The notes under the pieces: generated by a model
Told to the model about the DNA's origin: nothing
Databases searched by the model: none
The model's input: only the letters and a program-made list of their open reading frames with translations
Position numbers and translations under genes: made by a program
In this document: one piece after another, positions 1-5,505 of the stretch
Position numbering within the stretch: position 1 is the first letter of the stretch
Layout of the letters: each line of letters begins with the position of its first letter
Assembly (NCBI GenBank): GCA_017999235.1
Contig: JAGOBN010000075.1
Coordinates: 1 to 10,278 of the forward strand
DNA length: 10,278 bases
Source of the DNA: Anaerolineales bacterium
GTDB taxonomy: Bacteria > Chloroflexota > Anaerolineae > Anaerolineales > UBA6663
Direction of reading: 5' to 3'

Positions 1-48
1 GGTGCGTCCTGCAGGGTGGCGCCAGACCGACGCCGTCCGGCCGGATGA

Positions 49-1146
49 TTATACCGGTCTGGCCGCCTGGGTCTGCAGGAAGGCGCGCGCCGTCTGCATG
101 GTGGCGGCCCAGGTGGGATGGCGCTGAAAGCGCGCGCGCGCGGCCAGGCTCTGGCGCAGCAGGGTGACGGGCTCGGTGAGCAGCGGCCGGAGCGCGTCCG
201 CCAGCGCCGGCGCGTCGCCGGGCGGGACCAGCGCGCCGTCCACGCCGGGGGTGATGAGTTCGCCGGCCGCGCCGGCCGTGGTGGCCAGCACCGGCAGGCC
301 GCAGGCCAGCGCTTCCAAGTAGGCGATGCCAAAGCCCTCGTAAAACGAGGGGACCGCCAGGAGATGATGCGTCTCCAGCTCGGCGCGCACCTGGGCGTCC
401 GTCAGCCGGCCGCGCACGGTCACCCGGCCGGCCAGGTTCAGGCGCTGGATCTGGGTTTGGATGGACCGGGTGTAGGCCGGCTCCCCGTCCAGCCCGCCGA
501 CGACGGTCAGCCGCCAATCCGCCGTCACGCGCGCCAGCGCGTCCAACAAGATGTGCAGGCCTTTGCGGACGCTGACATTGCCCAGGAACAGCACGCGCCG
601 TGGGCCGGCCGCCTGGACGCGCGCGGCGATAACGTCCGGGTCCAGCGCTGGCCCGCGGTGGTCGGCGGCCGGATAGACGACGGCGGCCGCTTGCCGGGCC
701 GCGGCGGAAGGGTTCAGCAGGCCGGCCACCACCGCGCGCGTGGTCTGGCTGTTGAAGATGAAGCCGTCCACGCTGTGCAGATACGCGCGCTCGATCTGGC
801 GGTAAAGCGCGTTCTGCCAGGCCGGCCGCGCCTCGCTGCAGCGCAGATGATGGACGATGGCAATGAGCGGGTAGCCGACGCGCGGCCGCAGCCAGCGATT
901 AAGCGCGAACAGCGAGGGATGGTTGAGCTCGTCCTGCAGGAGCACGTCCCAGCCGCCGGTTTGGAGCCGGCGGCGCAACCGGCCGGCGCCGTTGTCGGTT
1001 AAATGCCGGCCATAGTTGCGCCAGGGCAGGGCGATGATCTCCACCTCGTCGCCGGCGGCGCGCAGATGGGCCACCAGTTGGCGGTCATACAAGTAGCCGC
1101 CGGAGACCGTGTCCAGCGAGCCGTAGAGGATCAAGCCGCAGCGCAT
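49..1146 (-). CDS. GT4-family glycosyltransferase
   Basis: Predicted retaining glycosyltransferase with a GT-B fold, family GT4, which moves a sugar from a nucleotide-sugar donor to an unknown acceptor in the cytoplasm. The 365-aa length is normal for GT4. The N-terminal domain has a glycine-rich loop (SGGYLYDRQL, about 15-24). The C-terminal domain opens with FLGNVSVRKG (187-196), the usual donor-binding loop with a basic pair, and carries the GT4 EX7E motif (E270 and E278 in YEGFGIAYLE), followed by ACGLPV. I chose the ATG at 1146; a TTG at 1170 would add eight residues, and neither start has a clear Shine-Dalgarno sequence. It lies 87 nt after a PTPS-fold gene on the same strand and is the last gene of the pteridine-like cluster. 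Some GT4 enzymes glycosylate pterins in cyanobacteria, so a pterin acceptor is possible; a lipid or exopolysaccharide acceptor is equally allowed by the sequence. The family is secure, the substrate is not. Confidence 0.9.
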   Translation of the reverse strand: MRCGLILYGSLDTVSGGYLYDRQLVAHLRAAGDEVEIIALPWRNYGRHLTDNGAGRLRRRLQTGGWDVLLQDELNHPSLFALNRWLRPRVGYPLIAIVHHLRCSEARPAWQNALYRQIERAYLHSVDGFIFNSQTTRAVVAGLLNPSAAARQAAAVVYPAADHRGPALDPDVIAARVQAAGPRRVLFLGNVSVRKGLHILLDALARVTADWRLTVVGGLDGEPAYTRSIQTQIQRLNLAGRVTVRGRLTDAQVRAELETHHLLAVPSFYEGFGIAYLEALACGLPVLATTAGAAGELITPGVDGALVPPGDAPALADALRPLLTEPVTLLRQSLAARARFQRHPTWAATMQTARAFLQTQAARPV

Positions 1147-1233
1147 GGGGAGTTTAGGGACGAGGATCAAGAAAAAGGATCAAGGGTCAAGAACCTTCAA
1201 CTCTGAACCCCAACCCCCAGTTCCCAACAGCCT
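1147..1233. repeat. Low-complexity spacer with AGGATCAAG short repeats
   Basis: This intergenic spacer differs in texture from the GC-rich genes around it: one strand is A/C/G-rich and poor in T. The word AGGATCAAG occurs at 1163-1171 and 1176-1184, with a variant AGGGTCAAG at 1183-1191. It is followed by C- and A-rich sequence with GAACCTT, GAACCCC and AACCCCC words. On the minus strand it reads as runs of TTGATCCT and TTGACCCT. I see no stable hairpin or T-tract. It resembles the simple degenerate word repeats found between genes in some Chloroflexota and cyanobacteria, which is my recollection rather than a search result. Confidence 0.5.
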
Positions 1234-1635
1234 TCAGCGCAAAGGCAGACGATACGCCGCCCAGGCGATCTCGTTTTCCCACAGCTTGACGGTGAGCGCG
1301 GTGAGCGTCTCGGCCTGGATCCGCGCGGCCAGCGCCGCGCCCACGATCCGGCTGAAGTGCTCCAGGCTGGGGTTGAGGCCCGCGAATTCCGGGAGGTCGT
1401 TGAGGGTTTGGTCGCGGTAATAAGCCGTCAGCGCATTCAGGTGGCGCTCGATGTCCACGATGTCCACCAAATAGCCGTGCCGGTCGAGCCGGTCACCCTC
1501 GAGCTGCAGCTCCACCACATAGTGGTGGGAGTGTTTCTGGTTTTCGGCTCCCCAATCCCCGCCCACCAAAAAATGCTGGGCGATGAAATCACGTTTGACG
1601 GCGACAGTGTAAACGGCGGCAGAAGAAGAGGCCAT
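1234..1635 (-). CDS. Divergent PTPS/QueD-fold protein
   Basis: A 133-aa protein of the 6-pyruvoyl-tetrahydropterin synthase / 6-carboxytetrahydropterin synthase family, a T-fold enzyme that acts on pterin triphosphates with a bound zinc. The zinc ligands appear intact: H21 in FIAQHF, and H35 and H37 in HSHHY. NPSLE (88-92) matches the family's NPTSE, and E120 in VKLWENE matches the pterin-anchoring Glu. The catalytic residues are not standard. Aligned with E. coli QueD, the Cys four residues before the HxH motif is E31, and the Asp-His pair before LND falls on R74-D75. The reaction is therefore probably not the QueD reaction. In PTPS-III enzymes a Glu replaces this Cys, and the product is 6-hydroxymethyl-dihydropterin; that is one candidate role. 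The ATG lies 3 nt after the dehydrogenase stop codon, so the two are almost certainly cotranscribed. Fold confident, function open. Confidence 0.85.
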   Translation of the reverse strand: MASSSAAVYTVAVKRDFIAQHFLVGGDWGAENQKHSHHYVVELQLEGDRLDRHGYLVDIVDIERHLNALTAYYRDQTLNDLPEFAGLNPSLEHFSRIVGAALAARIQAETLTALTVKLWENEIAWAAYRLPLR

Positions 1636-1638
1636 AGG

Positions 1639-2652
1639 TTAAGGATGCAGAATGACTTGTAAGGCCTCGGCCGGCCGGCTGTCCAGGAGCGCATAGGCCG
1701 GCGCGGCCTGGGCCAAGGGAAAACGATGGGTGATCAGTTGTTCGGGCTGGATCAGCGCCAGCATTTGCCAGGCGGCGGCCAGACGGCGGGCCTTGGTCCA
1801 GCGCGCCTGCAGTTCGGGCGTCAGGGTGCTCACCTGGCTGCTGATCAGGCGCAGCCGGCCGCGATGGAAACGCCCGCCCAGGTCCACGGCGTGGCGTTTC
1901 TGGCCGTACCACGAGCCGACCACGATCCGGCCGGCGAAGCCGGCGGCGGCGATGGCTTCATCCAGCGCGGCCGGCGCGCCGCTGAGTTCGTAGACCAGGT
2001 CGGCGCCGGCGGTCTCGGCCTCCGCGCCCAACGCGGCGCGCAGATCGGCCTCCGGCGCGACGCTGAGCGTGGCGCCCAGCCGGCGCGACCACTCGCGGCG
2101 CAGCGGGAAGCGGTCCACGGTGAGCAGGCCGGCCAGCGGGAAGCGCGCCAGCAGGGCGGTGGTCAGCAAACCGACCACGCCCTGGCCCACCACCACCACC
2201 TGCTCTCCGAGCAGGGGCTTGCCATCCAGCAGAAAGTTGACGGCCGTCTCCATGGTGGGCAGGAAGACGGCGGCCTCCGGGCTGAGGCCGGCCGGCACTG
2301 GAAGCAGATCGGCCACTGGGGCGATAAAGGCGCTGGCGTGCGGCTGGAACGCGAACACCAGCTGCCCCAGCCAGGCCGGGTCGCCGCCCGGCCCCACGGC
2401 CGCCACGCGTCCCACGGCCGCGTAGCCGTAGCGGACTGGATACGCGAAGGCGCCGGCCAGCGCGCCGAGGGTGGCGTCCACGGCCAGGCCGGGCGGGAAC
2501 TGTCCGCGATAAACCAGCAGCTCCGTGCCGGAGCTGATGGCTGAACACAGCGTCTCGACCAGGGCCTCGTGCGGGCCAGGGGCGGGCAGGCCGGCCGCGC
2601 GGATTTCCACTTGGTAGGGGGCCGTGAACCACACGGCCTGGTGGGTGAGCAT
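1639..2652 (-). CDS. MDR-family (zinc-type alcohol dehydrogenase-like) oxidoreductase
   Basis: A 337-aa medium-chain dehydrogenase/reductase, probably NAD(P)-dependent. The GroES-like N-terminal domain spans about 1-120 and contains ISSGTELLVYRG (39-50). The Rossmann domain begins near 150, with the nucleotide-binding loop VVVVGQGVVG (152-161). In the ISSGTE segment the usual catalytic-zinc Cys (as in GICGSD) is a Ser, and the four-Cys structural zinc lobe is absent, so the protein may work without zinc or with altered metal binding. H105 and E135 are near typical second and third ligand positions. I chose the ATG at 2652 because the family N-terminus begins there and a TATAAT box lies 6 nt upstream; the frame stays open far upstream but runs through the intergenic hairpin. 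It is followed after 3 nt by the PTPS-fold gene, so its substrate may be a pterin- or pyrimidine-linked carbonyl or alcohol. Substrate unknown. Confidence 0.88.
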   Translation of the reverse strand: MLTHQAVWFTAPYQVEIRAAGLPAPGPHEALVETLCSAISSGTELLVYRGQFPPGLAVDATLGALAGAFAYPVRYGYAAVGRVAAVGPGGDPAWLGQLVFAFQPHASAFIAPVADLLPVPAGLSPEAAVFLPTMETAVNFLLDGKPLLGEQVVVVGQGVVGLLTTALLARFPLAGLLTVDRFPLRREWSRRLGATLSVAPEADLRAALGAEAETAGADLVYELSGAPAALDEAIAAAGFAGRIVVGSWYGQKRHAVDLGGRFHRGRLRLISSQVSTLTPELQARWTKARRLAAAWQMLALIQPEQLITHRFPLAQAAPAYALLDSRPAEALQVILHP

Positions 2653-2658
2653 GCGGGC

Positions 2659-2664
2659 ATTATA
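2659..2664 (-). promoter_or_regulatory. TATAAT -10 box for the dehydrogenase gene, possibly leaderless
   Basis: On the minus strand a perfect TATAAT stands 6 nt before the ATG at 2652, in GC-rich surroundings. Transcription starting about 7 nt after a -10 box would begin at the ATG itself, giving a leaderless mRNA. I see no Shine-Dalgarno sequence and no good TTGACA at 16-18 nt. Leaderless genes with a TANNNT box at this distance are known in several bacterial phyla. Its use here is inferred. Confidence 0.5.
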
Positions 2665-2726
2665 GTAGAGACGCGGCCGCGCCCCGGTCTGTGGCTCATT
2701 CTGGCTGACGGCGTGGGCGGAGTTGC

Positions 2727-2783
2727 ACCACCGAGGCCCGGAGAGCACGGCGAAAACGCGCTGACTCTCCGGGCCTCGGTGGT
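2727..2783. repeat. 19-bp perfect inverted repeat, intergenic
   Basis: The arms 2727-2745 and 2765-2783 are exact reverse complements, separated by a 19-nt loop (2746-2764). The arm begins ACCACCGAGGCC and ends GGAGAG. Neither strand has a T-tract after the stem, so it is not a standard intrinsic terminator. It sits between the RibD-type reductase and the dehydrogenase, upstream of the TATAAT box. The arms recall the widely dispersed CTCTGTGnCTCTGTGGTT-type intergenic palindromes of many bacterial genomes, in a GC-shifted form. That likeness is from memory. It could cause attenuation, stabilise the upstream mRNA's 3' end, or be a small non-autonomous mobile repeat. Confidence 0.85.
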
Positions 2784-2816
2784 TAAAGTTCTGCGGATGA
2801 GCTTGGCGCCGGCTGC

Positions 2817-3452
2817 CTAGCGGAGTTGGGCCTCGAAAATGAGATCTGGCCCCATGGTCCGCCAGCGGGCGTTGGGCAGCGCCAGATCCAACGGCGCCGC
2901 AATCGCGTGGACGCCGCCCAGCAGGCGCGGCGCCACGGTGACGATCAGCCGGTCGGCCAGTTGCTGCTCCAGGAAAGCCGTGATCACGCGCGCGCCGCCC
3001 TCGACCATAAGCGACGTGATCCCGCGCGCGCCCAGCGCGTCCAGCAGGGCCGGCAGCGCCACCCGCCCGGCGGGATCCGGGGGCAGATCCAAGATGACGG
3101 CGCCGGCCGTACGCAGGGCCGCCCGGCGCTCGGCCGGGGCGTCGGCGCGGGCCGCGATCCACAGCCGGTGGGCGGGGTGGCTGAGCAGGGCCGCGTCCAG
3201 CGGGCAGCGCAAGCGGCTGTCCAGCAGGATGGGTTGAGGGTGGGGGCCGGCGGCGTGGCGCGTGGTCAGGCGCGGGTTGTCGGCCTGGACCGTCCCCAGG
3301 CCCACCAAAATCGCGGCGTGCGCGGCGCGCAGGGCGTGGGTGTAGCGCAGCGCCTCGGGGCCGCTGAGCGCCAGCGGCCGGCCCGGCGCGGCGGCGAGAC
3401 AGCCATCCAGGCTTTGGGCGTACGTGACGGTGACGGAGGGCCGGGCGCTCAC
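2817..3452 (-). CDS. RibD C-terminal-type (diamino)pyrimidine reductase
   Basis: A 211-aa stand-alone reductase of the RibD_C / dihydrofolate-reductase-like family. These enzymes use NADPH to reduce the ribosyl group of the RibA product, or its deaminated form, to a ribityl group. Family marks are visible in order: SLDG (14-17), a THALRAAHAAILVGLGTV segment (38-55) followed by ADNPRLT (57-63), LLDSRLRCP (76-84), VEGGARVI (150-157) and VAPRLLGG (about 173-180). The N-terminal zinc deaminase domain of bifunctional RibD is absent, as in fungal Rib7 and archaeal or actinobacterial stand-alone reductases. I chose the GTG at 3452 because SVTVTYAQSLDG is the family N-terminus and it follows the ribA stop by 13 nt; no Shine-Dalgarno is evident, so translation may be coupled to ribA. 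A start at 3563 would overlap ribA by nearly 100 nt and add non-family sequence. The ribA neighbour supports a role on the GTP-derived pyrimidine. Confidence 0.88.
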   Translation of the reverse strand: MSARPSVTVTYAQSLDGCLAAAPGRPLALSGPEALRYTHALRAAHAAILVGLGTVQADNPRLTTRHAAGPHPQPILLDSRLRCPLDAALLSHPAHRLWIAARADAPAERRAALRTAGAVILDLPPDPAGRVALPALLDALGARGITSLMVEGGARVITAFLEQQLADRLIVTVAPRLLGGVHAIAAPLDLALPNARWRTMGPDLIFEAQLR

Positions 3453-3465
3453 GCGGGTGAGCCGT

Positions 3466-4104
3466 TTACGGCAAGGTGAGCAGATGCCGCATCCGCTCCA
3501 CCTTGGTGCGGAGGTAGTCGGCGTTGTCGGGCGTGACGCTGGGCTGCAGCGGCACGCGGTCATTCACCCGCACGCCGAGCGCGCGCAGGCTCTCGATTTT
3601 AGAGGGGTTGTTGGTCAGCAGCCAGATGGAGTTCACGTCCCAATCCCGCAGGATCAGCGCCGCCACGGTGTAATCGCGTTCGTCCGCCTGATGGCCGAGC
3701 CGCAGGTTGGCCTCCACCGTGTCCAGCCCTTCATCCTGCAGGTTATAGGCGTGCAGCTTGTTGAGCAGACCGATGCCGCGCCCCTCCTGCCGCAGATAGA
3801 TGATCATGCCGCGGCCGGCGTCCGCAATCAGGCGCATGGCCCGATGCAATTGCTCGCCGCAGTCACACCGCCGGGAGCCCAGGACGTCGCCGGTGAAACA
3901 CTCGGAATGGACGCGCACCAGCAGATCATGCGCGCCGGCCACCGCGCCCATCACAAAGACCAGATGCTCTTTGTCGTCCCGGTTGTTGCGGTACAGGCAG
4001 AGCTGGAATTCGCCTTCGGGCGCCGGGATCCGGGCGCAGGCCATGCGTTCGACGGTAAACGGCGCGCTCCCGGGCGGCGCGTTTCTCCGCGCGGGGCTGG
4101 TCAC
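3466..4104 (-). CDS. ribA: GTP cyclohydrolase II (RibA)
   Basis: A 212-aa GTP cyclohydrolase II, which opens GTP to 2,5-diamino-6-ribosylamino-4(3H)-pyrimidinone 5'-phosphate, formate and pyrophosphate. This is the first committed step of riboflavin synthesis and of some other pyrimidine/pteridine routes. All expected marks are present: RVHSEC at 64-69, zinc cysteines C69, C80 and C82 (CX10CXC), YLRQEGRGIGL at 103-113, TVEAN, and LLTNNPSKI toward the C-terminus. It is RibA only, with no fused RibB domain. The GTG start at 4104 overlaps the upstream stop codon (GTGA), with a weak AGGA 6 nt before it. This gives about 15 extra residues compared with E. coli RibA; the ATG at 4044 is an alternative but would trim the conserved N-terminus. 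It is followed 13 nt later by a RibD_C-type reductase, yet no ribB, ribE, ribH or deaminase is in the window. Enzyme identity is very secure, its pathway less so. Confidence 0.95.
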   Translation of the reverse strand: MTSPARRNAPPGSAPFTVERMACARIPAPEGEFQLCLYRNNRDDKEHLVFVMGAVAGAHDLLVRVHSECFTGDVLGSRRCDCGEQLHRAMRLIADAGRGMIIYLRQEGRGIGLLNKLHAYNLQDEGLDTVEANLRLGHQADERDYTVAALILRDWDVNSIWLLTNNPSKIESLRALGVRVNDRVPLQPSVTPDNADYLRTKVERMRHLLTLP

Positions 4105-4463
4105 CGCGGGTCCTGACGGGAATGGAACCAGAGCGCGGCGATCAGCGCCACTTCGATGGCCTTATCCACCAGGCCGATGGGGTTGCTGAACGACGCGGCG
4201 CCGTTTACGGCAAAGTACGCCACGATGGTCACCGCCGTAAAGCCGATATAGACGTAGTGGAGTAAACGCTCGCGGCCGGCCAGGAAGCCGGGCTTCAGCC
4301 ACAACGCCGCCAACAAGACCAGATAGCCGCCGCCATTCAGGATAAACGGCACCGTGCTGCCGACGCCCAAGGTCTGGGCCATGGGCGGCACCAGGGCGAA
4401 GTGGATGCCGGCCGTGGCCAGCGTCAAGAGCGCAATCGCCGCACGCAGGGTGGAAGCGTTCAT
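4101..4463 (-). CDS. Small four-TM membrane protein, unknown function
   Basis: A 120-aa hydrophobic protein that I do not recognise. Four membrane segments are visible at about 6-25, 36-56, 66-86 and 96-114, with short loops and a charged C-terminus (SRQDPR). The first segment has a His (AGIHFAL, H21), and the fourth begins with charged residues (D100, K101, E104), which could lie in a pore or bind a ligand. There is no cleavable signal peptide and no cysteine. The start ATG at 4463 is supported by GGGAG (4471-4475) at 7-nt spacing. Its stop overlaps the ribA GTG by 4 nt, so it leads the ribA-reductase unit and is probably translated in coupling with it. A transport or membrane-anchoring role for the pathway product is possible, but only position supports it. 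Confidence 0.75.
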   Translation of the reverse strand: MNASTLRAAIALLTLATAGIHFALVPPMAQTLGVGSTVPFILNGGGYLVLLAALWLKPGFLAGRERLLHYVYIGFTAVTIVAYFAVNGAASFSNPIGLVDKAIEVALIAALWFHSRQDPR

Positions 4464-4540
4464 ATAGGGTCTCCCAATGAGTCGCAGGTTGAATTACGTT
4501 ATGATAGGTCTTATTCTATCAAACCGTTACTTAGAGGAAG
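4464..4540. promoter_or_regulatory. Divergent intergenic control region
   Basis: A 77-bp spacer between divergent genes and clearly AT-richer than its surroundings. For the plus-strand gene, TTGAAT (4489-4494) and TATTCT (4512-4517) are 17 nt apart, a fair sigma70-type promoter, with AGAGGA (4533-4538) just before the ATG at 4541. An inverted repeat TGATAG-N8-CTATCA (4502-4507 and 4516-4521) overlaps the -10 box and could be an operator. The minus-strand gene has a Shine-Dalgarno at 4471-4475, but I cannot single out its promoter. Confidence 0.5.
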
Positions 4541-4930
4541 ATGAAACACCTCAGCCTTGACCTCAGTGTGCTGCCGGGTCGGTGGGCGGTGTGCCGGCTG
4601 CCGGCCGAGGCCCCCGTGCCGGATTGGGCGCTGGCCGGCGCGTGGTTCTCGGTCACCCGCACAGCGGACGAATTGTCCATCGTCTGCGCCGAAGAAGCGG
4701 CGCCGGCCGTGGTGGCCGCCGAGCGCGGCTGGCGGGCCGTCAAAGTGGCCGGCCCCCTGGACTTTAGTCTGGTGGGGATCCTGGCCGCGCTCACCGGTCC
4801 GCTGGCGCTGGCCGGCGTCAGCGTGTTCGCGGTCTCCACCTACGACACGGATTACCTGCTGGTGAAGGCCGCGCAGTTGAGCGCGGCGCTGGAAGCCTGG
4901 CGCGCGGCCGGCCACCAGATCACAGAATAA
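4541..4930 (+). CDS. ACT-domain protein (small ligand-sensing type)
   Basis: A 129-aa protein with two ACT-like halves. The first (about 1-65) contains WFSVTRTADELSIVC, and the second (about 70-128) has the helix FSLVGILAALTGPLALAGVS followed by VFAVSTYDTDYLLVK. This pattern is typical of stand-alone bacterial ACT proteins related to the CASTOR/aspartate-kinase ACT type, which bind amino acids or similar small ligands. No catalytic or DNA-binding domain is attached. It is the only plus-strand gene, divergent from the ribA cluster and convergent with the phosphoribosyltransferase, whose terminator starts at its stop codon. AGAGGAAG directly before the ATG supports the start. Which ligand or partner it regulates cannot be told from the sequence. 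Confidence 0.85.
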   Translation: MKHLSLDLSVLPGRWAVCRLPAEAPVPDWALAGAWFSVTRTADELSIVCAEEAAPAVVAAERGWRAVKVAGPLDFSLVGILAALTGPLALAGVSVFAVSTYDTDYLLVKAAQLSAALEAWRAAGHQITE

Positions 4931-4956
4931 AAACCGGGCGCCTCTCCGGCGCCCGG
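4926..4956 (-). terminator. Intrinsic terminator for the phosphoribosyltransferase operon
   Basis: A perfect 9-bp GC stem (4934-4942 with 4948-4956) has a 5-nt loop, TCTCC in plus-strand reading. On the minus strand the stem is followed by GGTTTTTATT, a good T-tract, and it begins 8 nt after the phosphoribosyltransferase stop codon. The T-tract overlaps the last codons of the convergent ACT gene. On the plus strand no T-tract follows, so termination there would be weaker. Confidence 0.88.
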
Positions 4957-4963
4957 CGGGGGC

Positions 4964-5482
4964 TTAGCCTAATTGGGTGTCCGGCTCGCCGGCCGGCACC
5001 CCTTCCGGCCCGCCGCGGTCAATCTCCCACGGATACACAATATACGCGTCGGTGAAGGCCGCATAGTAGGTGGGCAGGCTCTTGGTAAAGAGCGAGCGCT
5101 TGGGGTTGTAGTGGAGCACGCACAGTTCGGGCGTGCCGCCGGCGGCCTCCACCCGGTTCTTCACGGCCGTGATGGTGCGGCCGCTGCCCCACACGTCGTC
5201 CACAATCAATACGCGCCGGTCGGTCAGCAGCCGGTCTTCCGGGAATTGCAGGAAGTTGGGCCAGACCATGAGTTTGGCGGCCGGGCCGGCCTGCATCTCG
5301 CTGGGGAAGTCCACGGCCGCGGTCAGCACAATCTGGATGTTCAGCGCTTCACACAGCATGCCGCCCGGCACCAGGCCGCCGCGCGTGATCATGATCATGG
5401 CGTCAAAATGGCCGCGAAACTGGGGCAGCAGCGCGTCGATCAGCCGGTCGACCTCGGTCCAGGTGAGGATTTCTTGTCGCAT
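4964..5482 (-). CDS. Phosphoribosyltransferase, purine (Gpt/xanthine) type
   Basis: A 172-aa type I phosphoribosyltransferase that would join a base to PRPP. The PRPP-binding signature is VLIVDDVWGSGRTI (91-104). RGG at 34-36 matches the pyrophosphate-binding loop, and YIVYPWE near the C-terminus resembles the base-binding end of bacterial xanthine/guanine (Gpt) and archaeal-type purine enzymes. Length fits this group. The tail is acidic and proline/glycine-rich. The ATG at 5482 is preferred over a TTG one codon upstream because AAGGAA (5489-5494) sits at proper spacing. It follows the DUF6159-like gene by 23 nt and is closed by an intrinsic terminator. Purine salvage is the likely role; the exact base is not certain. 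Trp98 in DDVWGSG replaces the more usual Asp/Thr-containing loop. Confidence 0.85.
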   Translation of the reverse strand: MRQEILTWTEVDRLIDALLPQFRGHFDAMIMITRGGLVPGGMLCEALNIQIVLTAAVDFPSEMQAGPAAKLMVWPNFLQFPEDRLLTDRRVLIVDDVWGSGRTITAVKNRVEAAGGTPELCVLHYNPKRSLFTKSLPTYYAAFTDAYIVYPWEIDRGGPEGVPAGEPDTQLG

Positions 5483-5505
5483 CAAGGGTTCCTTTCAGAC
5501 CGGGC

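Noticed and set aside
1..48. Terminator or next gene start downstream of the glycosyltransferase
   Set aside because: There is only a short loop-less palindrome TCCGGCCGGA (36-45), no T-tract and no start codon on the minus strand, and the window ends too soon to judge.
118..1002. Long open frame on the plus strand opposite the glycosyltransferase
   Set aside because: Its translation is Arg/Gln/Gly-rich with no motifs, while the opposite strand encodes a complete GT4 protein. Several similar plus-strand frames opposite other genes were dropped for the same reason.
1234..1635. Calling the PTPS-fold gene queD
   Set aside because: The catalytic Cys and Asp-His are not in place, and no queC, queE or queF is nearby.
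2727..2783. Hairpin as an intrinsic terminator
   Set aside because: No T-tract follows the stem on either strand.
2653..3162. In-frame N-terminal extension of the dehydrogenase
   Set aside because: The extra ~170 residues are Arg/Gly/Pro-rich, cross the reductase gene in another frame and the intergenic hairpin, and precede a normal MDR N-terminus at the ATG at 2652.
3453..3563. Upstream start for the RibD_C-type reductase
   Set aside because: It would overlap ribA by nearly 100 nt and add Cys/Pro-rich sequence unlike the family.
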